DNA of 64,000 bases, taken from NCBI RefSeq assembly GCF_004355225.1, contig NZ_CP037933.1:3534001-3598000 (forward strand), written 5' to 3'. Under the pieces are notes generated by a model, which saw nothing but the letters and a program-made list of their open reading frames with translations, was not told the DNA's origin and did no database searches. The stretch comes from Flavobacterium nackdongense (GTDB lineage: Bacteria > Bacteroidota > Bacteroidia > Flavobacteriales > Flavobacteriaceae). The stretch's first letter is position 1. Every line of letters starts with the position of its first letter. A program made the position numbers and the translations under genes. Of this stretch, positions 17,205 through 25,816 are shown piece by piece.

Positions 17205-18725
17205 TTATTTTAAAAATTCTAAATCGGTTTTCTTTTTGGTTAAAGTTTCATTCTCTTTTGCCAGGGCATAAGGACTTTCGTCAAAATCGGTTTTGATTTC
17301 TTTTTTGGCACCGATGGAAATAAGGTATTTCAAGATAAGATCATCTTTAGAAATCATCGCGGCTTTGTGCAAAGCGGTCAATCCGTCTTTATTTTTGGCA
17401 TTGATATCGATGTTTAAATCCGCTAATTTGGTCAATAAAGTCATATCATTTTTGATTACAGCAAAATGATATAAAGTATTGCCGTCCTTTTGTGGCGCTG
17501 TTAAATTGAAGCCTTTGTCTTGAAGCAATATTGTTTTTGCAGCAAAAGGATCTTGTTTTGGCGCATTAGACGATTCTGGATTTCGACCACCCATTCCGCC
17601 CGTCTGCGGACGATAAGATTGTACCAAATAATAACCTAAATTGTTTCCTTCTTTATCCAAAACCTTCGGATCGGCACCTTTGTTCAAAAGAACGCTTGCC
17701 GCTTCTGGAGTTCCTGATTTGATAGCCATTGTCAATGCCGATTCTCCTTTGTTGTTTTGAATATTGACGTTTTTGACGATGGGCAACAGCAGTTCTAAGG
17801 CCTCATTATCTCGAGCCGAAGCGGCAACCATCAAAACTGTATTTCCCTCATTATCGACTTTGTTTACTGCTACATCTTTCGCCAAAAAGTAATTAATGAT
17901 TTCGGTTTGCTTGGGCTTGCTTGCCAGCAAATGAAGGACAGTTTCACCCGATTTGCTCGTGGCGGTTGGTTTGATTTTTAAATCTTCTACCAAGTATTGG
18001 TACGTTTCAAGGCTGGTTGACTCTCTTCGAGAACCTTGAGCTGCAAATAGGAGTGCTTGGTCTGTAAATTTTACTCCTTTATCCAATAATGATTTCAAAA
18101 GTGAAATGTTACCTGATTTGGCAGCATAATTTAAGGCTGTATTTCCATCAGTATCAACCTCTTTTAGCGACATTCCCTTGGAAACGAAATAGCTCGAAAG
18201 TGTCAATGTTTTGTCGAAAGGAATTGCCATAAGCAAAAGAGTTTGGCCGTCTCGGTATTTTTTTTTGGGATCGATTCCCGCTTTGAAGAAAGCCTCGTAA
18301 AGTGCTGTATTATTTTGACCGCCAACGGCTGCAAATGTCAATGGTGTTTCGCCTTTGCTGTCTTCTAAATTAAGATCGGAACCTTTGGCAATCAAGTATT
18401 CCACGATTTCCACATTTCCTTTATTGGAAGCCCAGTGTAAATATATTCGGTTGTCGTGTGTCGATTTTGAAACTTCATTGCCGGGTTGTTCGATCAAGAA
18501 TTTTATGGTGGCTGCAGGCGCATCGCTGTTGATCGCCATCACTACAGCATCAAAGGCATTGGCGGTCGATGCGGATGGATTGTTGCCTTTTGCTATTTCA
18601 GCTTGAACAGCCGTTACATCTGGAGAAGTTTTCCAAAAAGACTGTTCCAAAAGACTGTTTTTTTGCTGTGCACTGGCCAATAGAGTCGCGACTAAAGCAA
18701 AGTAGATTGAAATATTTTTTTTCAT
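17205..18725 (-). CDS. exported ankyrin-repeat protein
   Basis: From the ATG at 18725 the 506-residue protein starts with a signal peptide (MKKNISIYFALVATLLASAQ) and is otherwise a solenoid of about eleven ankyrin repeats with recurrent G-T-ALHxAA and GADLN-like turns (for example DGNTALNYAAKSGN and DGLTALHKAAMI). It is probably periplasmic. Ankyrin proteins of this type head iron-acquisition operons in Flavobacteriaceae, but the partner is unknown; a scaffold for the DUF2271/PepSY complex is an inference. It is the first gene of the operon and follows a well-formed promoter. An ATG nine bases upstream is also in frame. Confidence 0.85.
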   Translation of the reverse strand: MKKNISIYFALVATLLASAQQKNSLLEQSFWKTSPDVTAVQAEIAKGNNPSASTANAFDAVVMAINSDAPAATIKFLIEQPGNEVSKSTHDNRIYLHWASNKGNVEIVEYLIAKGSDLNLEDSKGETPLTFAAVGGQNNTALYEAFFKAGIDPKKKYRDGQTLLLMAIPFDKTLTLSSYFVSKGMSLKEVDTDGNTALNYAAKSGNISLLKSLLDKGVKFTDQALLFAAQGSRRESTSLETYQYLVEDLKIKPTATSKSGETVLHLLASKPKQTEIINYFLAKDVAVNKVDNEGNTVLMVAASARDNEALELLLPIVKNVNIQNNKGESALTMAIKSGTPEAASVLLNKGADPKVLDKEGNNLGYYLVQSYRPQTGGMGGRNPESSNAPKQDPFAAKTILLQDKGFNLTAPQKDGNTLYHFAVIKNDMTLLTKLADLNIDINAKNKDGLTALHKAAMISKDDLILKYLISIGAKKEIKTDFDESPYALAKENETLTKKKTDLEFLK

Positions 18726-18760
18726 AGGGTACAATTGAAAAGGATAAAGTTTAATAATGC

Positions 18761-18780
18761 TTATTTAGATTAAATAAAAA
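18761..18780 (-). promoter_or_regulatory. Fur-like box at the ankyrin operon promoter
   Basis: TTATTTAGATTAAATAA shares its core with the two boxes at 12946 and 13006 near the siderophore receptor, and lies just downstream of the -7 box, a position suited to repression. Confidence 0.4.
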
Positions 18781-18785
18781 TAATG

Positions 18786-18815
18786 CAAATGTAAAACTAT
18801 TTTATAAATGAGCAA
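18786..18815 (-). promoter_or_regulatory. promoter of the ankyrin-DUF2271-PepSY-apbE operon
   Basis: On the minus strand TTG (18815-18813), 19 bases and TACATTTG (18793-18786) match the -33/-7 consensus with the same spacing as the receptor promoter. Confidence 0.7.
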
Positions 18816-19123
18816 TAATAAGTGGCGTAAAATCGCTGTTTAGGTATTAATTTTTTTTTGAATTCTTTATTGGAACGACTCCATAATTTACCTTCATAAA
18901 GCTTGATTTCTTGCCTTTTTTCAGTTTTGATTTAAGTAATTAATTCTGAAATAGTCCTTGTTTTGAGACTCTAGGCTGTCGTTTGCCTTGGGTGGATGCT
19001 GCTATCTTTTTTTAATGCATTCGATTTAGATTTGTATTAATACTTTTGAAAAACTTGTTTTTAGATGAAATAAAGCAAACAAGGTTTAAAGAAAAGAAAC
19101 CATTTAGTACAAAAAAAATATAG
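18816..19123. other. intergenic DNA without recognised feature
   Basis: About 300 AT-rich bases between the operon promoter and the 3' end of the next gene. I see no open frame of note, no clear terminator and no member of the repeat families found elsewhere in this window. Confidence 0.4.
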
Positions 19124-19597
19124 TTATTCCGTTTTCTTCATCGAATAACGAACGGAACTTGGTTTGTCTTGTTGAATTCCGGAAACCTCAATGAATAGTC
19201 GGTCTTTGGCAATGGGTTTGTAAACAATTTTTCGTGGATAATCCTGTTTCGGATTCTCAAAAACCAATTGCTTTTCGATTTCGATATTGCGTTTGAAAGT
19301 TATAGCTTGGTCATTGTTTTGACCTTTTATCGTCGAAATGTAAATAAGGTTTTCGCCTTTTTGTTGCAACTCCATTTTTTCGGAATGCAAGGTGTCTTTC
19401 TCTCTTATATAGTAGCTTTCGCCAATGAAGACGCTGTCGTTTAGTTTTTTCCAAGTTTCTAATAAATTGCCATTGTCCGATTTGTTTTCCCATTTTCCTA
19501 ACAACCAATCGTTGCCTACAATTTTAGAAACTTCCTTTGATTTTTGGCAAGAAGCGAACGTTAAGATTACAAGGAGAGCAAGTATTACATTTTTCAT
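19124..19597 (-). CDS. lipoprotein, DUF6265-like
   Basis: The 157-residue product starts MKNVILALLVILTFASC, an SPII signal, so it should be a lipoprotein. The body reads WLLGKWENKSDNG...ETWKKLNDSVFIGESY and FENPKQDYPRKIVY, the lipocalin-like pattern of DUF6265 proteins. Function is unknown. It is alone, between the iron operon and topB on the same strand, with 135 bases to the topB start. The family name is from memory of the motif pattern and is moderately sure. Confidence 0.68.
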   Translation of the reverse strand: MKNVILALLVILTFASCQKSKEVSKIVGNDWLLGKWENKSDNGNLLETWKKLNDSVFIGESYYIREKDTLHSEKMELQQKGENLIYISTIKGQNNDQAITFKRNIEIEKQLVFENPKQDYPRKIVYKPIAKDRLFIEVSGIQQDKPSSVRYSMKKTE

Positions 19598-19690
19598 AAT
19601 TAGAATTTATTAGGAGTTAATGAGTTTTCAAAAATAGGAAAAAAAACCGTGACCCGTGCGAGATCGAATTGACGAGGCAAATTTTGAAAT

Positions 19691-19734
19691 CAAATAAATT
19701 TGTGCAAATTCGTGTAATTCGTGTTTGCTTTTTT
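19691..19734. repeat. AATTCGTG intergenic word repeat
   Basis: AAATTCGTGTAATTCGTGTT lies directly downstream of the topB stop codon. The reverse-complement word CACGAATT occurs in clusters at 42541, 50206 and 60061. Confidence 0.55.
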
Positions 19735-22024
19735 AAATACCGTCCTTCAAAATAGCATAAACCAATTCTTTCGTTGCTTTTTGATCTTTTAGTTTAGCGC
19801 GAACCACATCAAACGGGACTTTAAAATCGCAACCCAATTTGTAGTCGCTGCAACGATAAGCGGTGTTTCCTTTGAGGATTGTTCCTTTCTTGCATTTTGG
19901 GCAAGCCAATGTATCTGGCTTTGGTTTCACGGCTGTTTTTTTCGCTTCCAGTTGGAGTTCGAAATTTTCGTCAAACCGAAGCAAACCTTCCACAGTTCCA
20001 GCTTCGGTTTTGAAGTCTTTTAAGTTTACGGTCGAGCCTTTTTGGAGTAAGCGCAAGTATTGGTTCTCGGATATTTTTTTGTCGGCAAAAGTGTAGGGTA
20101 ATACAAATCGACAACCGGCTTTGTAATCGCCGCAGCCGTAAGCCGATTTTCCTTTGATAAGCGTTGCTTTTTTACATTTCGGACAGACTTCGGCCAGAAT
20201 TCCTGCTGCTTTATTTTTCTCGACTACGTCCTCTTGTTTTTGAACACTTCCTGCGTGCGAAATATTGGCACCTCTTGTTTCTCTTCGCACTTCATAGACC
20301 AACTCCTCGACCATCAGTTTCATATTCTTGATGAAAGCACCTGCGGTAAACGTTCCTTTTTCAATATCTTTTAACTGCTTTTCCCAAGAACCCGTCAATT
20401 CTGCCGATTTCACTAATTCATTCTGAATCGTATCAATCAACTGAATTCCTGTTGGTGTGGGCAAAACCTGTTTTTTGTTTCGAACAATATATTGGCGTCT
20501 AAAAAGCGTTTCAATAATATTCGCCCGAGTTGATGGTCGTCCAATTCCGTTTTCTTTCATCAATTCACGGAGGTCCTCGTCATCGATTTGTTTTCCTGCG
20601 GTTTCCATAGCGCGTAGCAACGTTGCTTCCGTAAACTGATTGGGCGGTTTGGTTTCTTTTTCCAAGAATGAAGGCTGGTGTGGGCCTTTTTCGCCAACTA
20701 CAAAACTCGGCAAAACATCAGCTTCTTTTTCTTTGGCATTCGGGTCTTCAAAAACAACGCGAAAGCCTTTTTTTAAGATTTCTTTGCCGGTGGTTTTGAA
20801 TAGGACTTCGGCAGCTTTCCCCATTACGGTTGTATTGGCAACCAAACAATCGTCATAAAACACGGCAATAAAACGGCGTGTAATAATATCATAGACTTGC
20901 TGCTGATTGTATTGCAAATTGCTTTGAACGCCTGTTGGAATAATCGCGTGGTGATCGGTTACTTTTTTATCGTTGAAAACCTTAGGTGATTTTTTTATCT
21001 TTTTTTCCAAAAGCGGTTGCGTCAACCCAGCATAATTCGTCAAGTTTTTCAGAATTCCTGGCACTTTTGGATAAATATCATTCGGTAAGAAAGTAGTGTC
21101 CACTCTAGGATACGTCACTACTTTTTGTTCGTACAAAGTTTGGACAATCTTTAAGGTTTCATCTGCTGTAAAACCAAATTTGGTATTGCAATAGACTTGC
21201 AAACCCGTTAAATCGAAGAGTTTTGGAGCAAACTCATTGCCGTTCTTTTTGTCAATCGAAACAATTTCGAATTCACTTTCCTTGACTTTGTTGGCCAAAA
21301 CTTCGCCGTCTTCCTTATTCAAAAAGCGTCCTTCTTCATAGCTGAAAAGCGTTTCTCGATACAAGGTTTGCAATTCCCAATAGGGTTGCGGTTTGAAGTT
21401 TTCGATTTCTTTAAAGCGATCCACAACCATTGCCAATGTTGGTGTTTGCACGCGTCCGATAGACAAAACTTGTTTGTATCCGCCGTGTTTTACGGTGTAC
21501 AATCGGGTGGCATTCATACCCAATAACCAGTCGCCAATGGCTCTAGAAAATCCAGCGTAGAATAAATTATCGTAGTTGGCAGCCGGTTTCAAATTCTGAA
21601 AACCTTCCTTGATAGCTTCGGTGGTTAGGGACGAAATCCACAAGCGTTTAACTTCGCCTTTGTATTGGGCCTCGTTCATCACCCAGCGCTGAATGAGTTC
21701 TCCTTCTTGCCCCGCATCCCCGCAGTTGATGACCAAATCGGCTTTGTCGAACAAGCTTTTTATGATTTTGAACTGCTTCTGAACACCCGAATTATCGACC
21801 ACCTTGGTTTCGAATTTCTCAGGAAGCATCGGTAGGTTGTTGAGGTCCCAACTTTTCCAATGGGGTTTGTAATCGTTGGGTTCTTTCAAGGTGCACAAAT
21901 GCCCAAAAGTGTAAGTTACCTGATAGCCATTGCCTTCAAAATAGCCATCGTGCTTGGTATTGGCACCCAAAACGGATGCGATTTCGCGGGCGACACTTGG
22001 TTTTTCGGCAATACAGACCTTCAT
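19733..22024 (-). CDS. topB: DNA topoisomerase III (type IA)
   Basis: The enzyme relaxes or decatenates negatively supercoiled DNA through a 5'-phosphotyrosine. The 763-residue protein has the Toprim start KVCIAEKPSVAREIA, the acidic motif NCGDAGQEGE (DxD-type metal site), GRVQTPTLAMVVDRF, and the active tyrosine Y305 in VTYPRVDT. Conserved ENGIGRPSTRANI follows. Two C-terminal four-cysteine repeats at about 608-640 and 706-740 (CPKCKKATLIKG, CPKCKKGTILKG) are zinc or zinc-like DNA-binding modules as in many Bacteroidota. Length fits. It stands alone with its own upstream region. Confidence 0.94.
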   Translation of the reverse strand: MKVCIAEKPSVAREIASVLGANTKHDGYFEGNGYQVTYTFGHLCTLKEPNDYKPHWKSWDLNNLPMLPEKFETKVVDNSGVQKQFKIIKSLFDKADLVINCGDAGQEGELIQRWVMNEAQYKGEVKRLWISSLTTEAIKEGFQNLKPAANYDNLFYAGFSRAIGDWLLGMNATRLYTVKHGGYKQVLSIGRVQTPTLAMVVDRFKEIENFKPQPYWELQTLYRETLFSYEEGRFLNKEDGEVLANKVKESEFEIVSIDKKNGNEFAPKLFDLTGLQVYCNTKFGFTADETLKIVQTLYEQKVVTYPRVDTTFLPNDIYPKVPGILKNLTNYAGLTQPLLEKKIKKSPKVFNDKKVTDHHAIIPTGVQSNLQYNQQQVYDIITRRFIAVFYDDCLVANTTVMGKAAEVLFKTTGKEILKKGFRVVFEDPNAKEKEADVLPSFVVGEKGPHQPSFLEKETKPPNQFTEATLLRAMETAGKQIDDEDLRELMKENGIGRPSTRANIIETLFRRQYIVRNKKQVLPTPTGIQLIDTIQNELVKSAELTGSWEKQLKDIEKGTFTAGAFIKNMKLMVEELVYEVRRETRGANISHAGSVQKQEDVVEKNKAAGILAEVCPKCKKATLIKGKSAYGCGDYKAGCRFVLPYTFADKKISENQYLRLLQKGSTVNLKDFKTEAGTVEGLLRFDENFELQLEAKKTAVKPKPDTLACPKCKKGTILKGNTAYRCSDYKLGCDFKVPFDVVRAKLKDQKATKELVYAILKDGI

Positions 22025-22161
22025 TTTTTACTACTCATTTTAAAGCTGCAAAGTAGTAATTTAGAAATTGGTATCGAAATGAAATGTAGCGGAGTTATGA
22101 ACGGCTTGGCAATTCGAAGTTTTTTCAGGAGCAGAATCATTGGTTTTTTCAAGAACTAATC

Positions 22162-22230
22162 GTCCTGCTGTACGCTGTATCTTTTGTGTCGAACCCCGCC
22201 ACAAAAGGATGCCGCTTCCATCAGGGCTAA
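22162..22230 (-). repeat. CCTGATGG/CAGCAGGA element, copy A
   Basis: On the minus strand it starts TAGCCCTGATGGAAGCGGCA, contains the hairpin TTTTGTG...CACAAAA and ends AGCGTACAGCAGGAC. Copies B (28096) and C (32655) share both ends but not the middle. Confidence 0.7.
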
Positions 22231-22327
22231 AGATTACGTTTTGTTTTCATAATAACGAAAGAGAAAATGCCGTATATTACTTTGTCTATTCTCATTGACT
22301 GCTAAATTTTTAGATAATTTAAATAAG

Positions 22328-22410
22328 TGTTGTTCAAACACAACAAAAAATATATAAAATTGTTGTTTATGTTTAACAATTTTAAGTATATTTGCTGTTT
22401 AAAAACAACA
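22328..22410 (+). promoter_or_regulatory. promoter and triple inverted repeat upstream of the AAA ATPase
   Basis: A -7 box TATATTTG is at 22387-22394. Three inverted repeats with a TGTTGTT/AACAACA core surround it: TGTTGT...ACAACA (22328-22345), ATTGTT...AACAAT (22359-22380) and TGCTGTTT-aa-AAACAACA (22393-22410). Their clustering on the promoter suggests operator sites. Confidence 0.5.
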
Positions 22411-22412
22411 TT

Positions 22413-23603
22413 ATGGAAGATCTTATTTTAGAATTTCAAGAAAAAATAACTTTTGTATCCTTGAAATTTCAACGGTATTTGATTGATAAAATGGATTTGA
22501 ATAATCGATTGATTGCCGTAAAAGGAGCTAGAGGTTCAGGAAAAACCACTTTGTTGTTGCAAATTGCAAAAAGAAAATTACCGCTAAAAAGTACGCTTTA
22601 TGTAAGTTTGGATCATATTTATTTTTTTGAAAATAAATTATATGATTTGGCAAAGCTGTTTGTGAAATTTGGTGGCACTCATTTATTGTTGGACGAAGTG
22701 CATAAATACCCCAATTGGTCCAGAGAGATCAAATTAATTTATGACAATTTCCCCACTTTAAACATTGTTTTTACTTCTTCTTCAATGCTCGAAATTTACA
22801 AAGCCGAATCGGATTTGAGTCGAAGAGCGGTTTCTTATACCTTAAAAGAGTTGTCTTTTAGGGAGTTTATTGAGTTAGATACCAATAAAAAATTTCCCGT
22901 TTTTTCTTTAGAAGAAATTTTGAATAATCACAACGAAATAGCTTCAAAAATGCTGGAAGAGATGAAGCCCTTGCCGCTTTTTGCAAGATATTTGCAAATG
23001 GGAGCATACCCGTATTTCAAAGAAAGTGAGAATGATTATCCTCAAAAATTACGCAACACTATAAATTTAATCATCGAAATAGATATTAATGCGGTCGAAG
23101 ATTTGAATTACGAAACCTTGGTCAAATTGAAAAAATTATTGATAACTGTTGCAACGAGTGCCCCATTTACGCCCAACATTACCAAGCTGAGCGAAAAAGT
23201 GGGCGTTTCTAGAAACACCTTGATTCAGGCTATAAAAATTCTAGACCGTGCGGGATTAGTAAACGAATTATACAAAGACACCTCAGGAATTGGCGTTTTG
23301 ACAAAACCCGAAAAATTGTTTTTGAACAATACCAATTTGATGTATGCTTTGGCAAAAGAGAATATCAATATTGGGAATGTAAGGGAAACGTTTTTCCTAA
23401 ACCAATTCAAAGATTTACACGAAATTAATTTGTCTCTTCAAGCCGATTTTTTGGTCAATAAAAAATATACCTTCGAAATAGGAGGCAAAAACAAAACCAG
23501 AAAACAAATTATCGACATACCTGATTCATACATTGCCAAGGATATGATAGAAATAGGCTATGGGACTATTATTCCAGTTTGGCTGTTTGGGTTTATGTAT
23601 TAG
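22413..23603 (+). CDS. AAA_14-type ATP-binding protein
   Basis: The 396-residue protein has a Walker A motif at residues 38-45 (GARGSGKTT), a Walker B (HLLLDEVHK) and the sensor-like VFTSSSML, then a winged-helix-like segment (LSEKVGVSRNTLIQAIKILDRAGLV) and a C-terminal restriction-nuclease-like fold hint (ADFLVNKKYTFEIGGKNK). This is the AAA_14/DUF4143-like architecture of unknown physiological role, frequent as solitary accessory genes in bacteria. The ATG at 22413 is preferred because the promoter -7 box covers the upstream in-frame TTG. The upstream TGTTGTT repeats may be its own operators. Confidence 0.8.
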   Translation: MEDLILEFQEKITFVSLKFQRYLIDKMDLNNRLIAVKGARGSGKTTLLLQIAKRKLPLKSTLYVSLDHIYFFENKLYDLAKLFVKFGGTHLLLDEVHKYPNWSREIKLIYDNFPTLNIVFTSSSMLEIYKAESDLSRRAVSYTLKELSFREFIELDTNKKFPVFSLEEILNNHNEIASKMLEEMKPLPLFARYLQMGAYPYFKESENDYPQKLRNTINLIIEIDINAVEDLNYETLVKLKKLLITVATSAPFTPNITKLSEKVGVSRNTLIQAIKILDRAGLVNELYKDTSGIGVLTKPEKLFLNNTNLMYALAKENINIGNVRETFFLNQFKDLHEINLSLQADFLVNKKYTFEIGGKNKTRKQIIDIPDSYIAKDMIEIGYGTIIPVWLFGFMY

Positions 23604-23627
23604 TCTGGAATGATTTGTTTTACCACC

Positions 23628-23756
23628 TTCGCTCCGCAAAGTCTCTGACTTTGAGGATGTGTGTATCAGTCTAAGACTGACATAAAAGGATTTAAAAACA
23701 AATCGGTTGAAAACCTAAATTCACTACCTCAAAGTCGAGAGAATTTGTGGGGCTGG
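23628..23756. repeat. inverted-repeat element with CCTCAAAGTC ends
   Basis: GACTTTGAGG at 23647-23656 is repeated inverted as CCTCAAAGTC at 23727-23736, and the match extends imperfectly outward for about 25 bases on each side. Inner hairpins CAAAGTC-tct-GACTTTG (23637-23653) and TCAGTC-taa-GACTGA (23666-23680) are present. It resembles a miniature inverted-repeat element. Confidence 0.55.
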
Positions 23757-23776
23757 CTTTACTGCACCGTTGGAGA

Positions 23777-24100
23777 TTAGTAGTTCCCAAACATTTTTTT
23801 AGCTTCTTTCCAAGGCAATACATCTTCCTTTTGAATTCGTTGGGATTGGATTTTAGATGAAAATTTTTTGGATTGTTTCATCGCTTCCAAATGGGTGCCG
23901 TTGCGATAAAACGCGTCAATTTCATTCTCGTTTTCCCACAAAGTCATGGTGTACCAAACTTTCAAATTCCAACTGCCTGTTACCTTGTGTTTTTTGCAAT
24001 TGGATTGCTGTAGTTCTTTTATGATTTGACTATTAAACTTAAAAAAAGCAATCAGCTTTGAATAAGAATCTAACTCGATTTTAGTGACGGAAAGGATCAT
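23777..24100 (-). CDS. DUF3291-like dimeric alpha-beta barrel protein
   Basis: The 107-residue protein reads VTKIELDSYSKLIAFFKFN, then VTGSWNLKVWYTMTLWENENEIDAFYRNGTHLEAMKQ, the pattern of small antibiotic-monooxygenase-like (dimeric ferredoxin-like) proteins annotated as DUF3291. No signal peptide. The catalytic role is not known. It is convergent with the AAA ATPase and divergent from the DsbA-like gene, in a stretch where each gene is bounded by palindromic repeats. Confidence 0.65.
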   Translation of the reverse strand: MILSVTKIELDSYSKLIAFFKFNSQIIKELQQSNCKKHKVTGSWNLKVWYTMTLWENENEIDAFYRNGTHLEAMKQSKKFSSKIQSQRIQKEDVLPWKEAKKMFGNY

Positions 24101-24201
24101 ATGGTTTGGTTGTGTTGGATGGAATGCTTACAAAGATTGATAATTTATGTTTATAAATGCACAATAGCTACAAAAAATATTTTCTATAGCCATTGTGTTA
24201 T

Positions 24202-24301
24202 GTTATGTCTGCCCTAGTTTGTGGGCACAGAATGCACCCGAGCTTTTGCGAACTGACGAAGTAATTCTGCGCTAGCGATTGTGGATATACGAGCGATCGA
24301 G
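24202..24301. repeat. 100-bp direct repeat, copy 1
   Basis: This copy runs from GTTATGTCTGCCCTAG to GAGCGATCGAG. Copy 2 at 25204 has about five differences in 100 bases and the same orientation, exactly 1002 bases away, so the two flank the DsbA-like gene. Internal CAGAAT...ATTCTG can form a stem. Confidence 0.85.
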
Positions 24302-24398
24302 TTTCCCAATAAAAAACTAAAATAAAAACAGCCCAAAACCAATTTGATTACTTTTGCAGCACAAAATTAAGTGGTAATGCCAAAAAAGGAATCGCAAG

Positions 24399-25115
24399 AT
24401 GGGAAATAAATTGAAAATACAGATTTGGTCGGACATTATGTGTCCGTTTTGTTATATAGGAAAAAGAAGGATTGAAGAAGCATTAAGCCAGTTCGAACAT
24501 AAAGAAGCTGTTGCTATTGAATGGAAAAGCTTTGAGTTGGATGCTAGTTTCATTCCATCTGCGGATGATAATTTAATTGAACACTTAGCCGAAAAGTATC
24601 AAAAAGATACGGATTGGGCGCAAACTATGGTAGATAATATGGCACAGAATGCGAAGGGAGTTGGGCTGGATTTTCATTTTGAGAAAGCTGTTTTGGCTAA
24701 TTCCCACAACGCCCACCGATTGTTGCATTTAGCCAAAAAAAATGATCTCGCCAACGAATTGGAAGAATTGCTGTTCAAGTCCTATCTAACAGACGGCAAA
24801 GATTTAAATAGTTTGACTACTTTGAGTGAATTGGGAATTGCGGTAGGGCTCGAAGCTGATGCTGTAGCCCAAGTTTTGCATTCCAACACCTACAGCGAAG
24901 ACGTAAAACAAGACATTCAAGAAGCAAATGCAATTGGCGTTCGGGGCGTTCCTTTTTTTGTTTTCGACAATAAATACGCCATTTCCGGTGCACAACCCAC
25001 AACGGCTTTTTTACAAACTTTGGAAAAAGTGTGGCAAGAAGGACAATTTGACACAAAAGTGACGCTATTGAACACCTCCACCGATAACAGTTGTGATATC
25101 AATGGGTGTGATTGA
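24399..25115 (+). CDS. DsbA family oxidoreductase (FrnE-like)
   Basis: The 238-residue thioredoxin-fold protein has the active site C15-P-F-C18 in DIMCPFCYIGKRRIE, the helical insertion, and the conserved cis-proline region GVRGVPFFVFDNKYAISGAQP. This is the FrnE subgroup (2-hydroxychromene-2-carboxylate isomerase/DsbA-like), cytosolic because no signal peptide is present. Probable role is thiol-disulfide exchange under oxidative stress. The C-terminus carries two further cysteines (NSCDINGCD). It is bounded on both sides by the 100-bp direct repeat, which hints at movement or duplication as a unit. Confidence 0.9.
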   Translation: MGNKLKIQIWSDIMCPFCYIGKRRIEEALSQFEHKEAVAIEWKSFELDASFIPSADDNLIEHLAEKYQKDTDWAQTMVDNMAQNAKGVGLDFHFEKAVLANSHNAHRLLHLAKKNDLANELEELLFKSYLTDGKDLNSLTTLSELGIAVGLEADAVAQVLHSNTYSEDVKQDIQEANAIGVRGVPFFVFDNKYAISGAQPTTAFLQTLEKVWQEGQFDTKVTLLNTSTDNSCDINGCD

Positions 25116-25203
25116 GTAAATAGGCAACCAAACGAAATGATTGACTTAGTCGAATTTACTTCATCAGTCGCTGCGTTCGTGTTATTTTGTGTTGCAGCGG
25201 TAG

Positions 25204-25303
25204 GTTATGTCTGCTCTCGTTTGTGGGCCCAGAATGCACCCGAGCTTTTGCGAACTGACGAAGTAATTCTGCGCTAGCGATTGTGGATATCCGAGCAATC
25301 GAG
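25204..25303. repeat. 100-bp direct repeat, copy 2
   Basis: It is about 95 percent identical by eye to the copy at 24202, in the same orientation, and its right end abuts the stop codon of the next lipoprotein gene. Confidence 0.85.
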
Positions 25304-25304
25304 A

Positions 25305-25733
25305 TTATAAATCTTTAGTTCGTATTTCCTGCCCTAGAGTATGAGCTTTAGATTCTTCGCCCATAAACACGTTTTTTTTGATAAAAATGATATAATACGA
25401 TTTGTAATTTTGTGGTTTTGCCAATGCTTTTTTTATTGATGCAGCGATTTCTATTAATTCTCGGCTGTCTGGATTTGTCATTACTGGTACTTTAGTGCTG
25501 TTTATTAGGCAAACAGTCAAGCAGGAGTCGGTTTCTTTTTTGTTGTCCCAATTTTCATAATTGATACTTTCGCAATGATATGCTTTTTTTATGCTGTCAA
25601 TCGTTTTTCCGTTGTCTGCAAACTCGGGTTGTCCCATTGTTGCTACTGCTGTGGTTTTTGGATGAGTACTTGAACAATTGTAAAAGCCAAGTGAAATCGT
25701 TAAAATACAAAAAAGAGTAGATTTTAGTTTCAT
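25305..25733 (-). CDS. lipoprotein, function unknown
   Basis: I do not recognise this family. The 142-residue product starts MKLKSTLFCILTISLGFYNC, an SPII signal with the cysteine after YN. The mature part is polar, with two close cysteines (DSCLTVCLIN) and a lysine-rich end (IRTKDL). It ends right against copy 2 of the 100-bp repeat and is followed on the other side by another orphan lipoprotein; both are on the minus strand but separated by a GC-rich hairpin, so separate transcription is possible. Confidence 0.65.
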   Translation of the reverse strand: MKLKSTLFCILTISLGFYNCSSTHPKTTAVATMGQPEFADNGKTIDSIKKAYHCESINYENWDNKKETDSCLTVCLINSTKVPVMTNPDSRELIEIAASIKKALAKPQNYKSYYIIFIKKNVFMGEESKAHTLGQEIRTKDL

Positions 25734-25780
25734 GAGTTATGTTGTTTAATGGATTTATGCTTTAATCTAGTTAGTGTTCA

Positions 25781-25803
25781 CGAGCGGGACGCTCGCGCTA
25801 GCG
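25781..25803. repeat. GC-rich hairpin CGAGCG-GGA-CGCTCG plus CGCTAGCG
   Basis: A perfect six-base stem (25781-25795) is followed by the palindrome CGCTAGCG. The same octamer appears inside both 100-bp repeats and in the terminator at 31352. Confidence 0.6.
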
Positions 25804-25816
25804 GGGGGGAACTATT

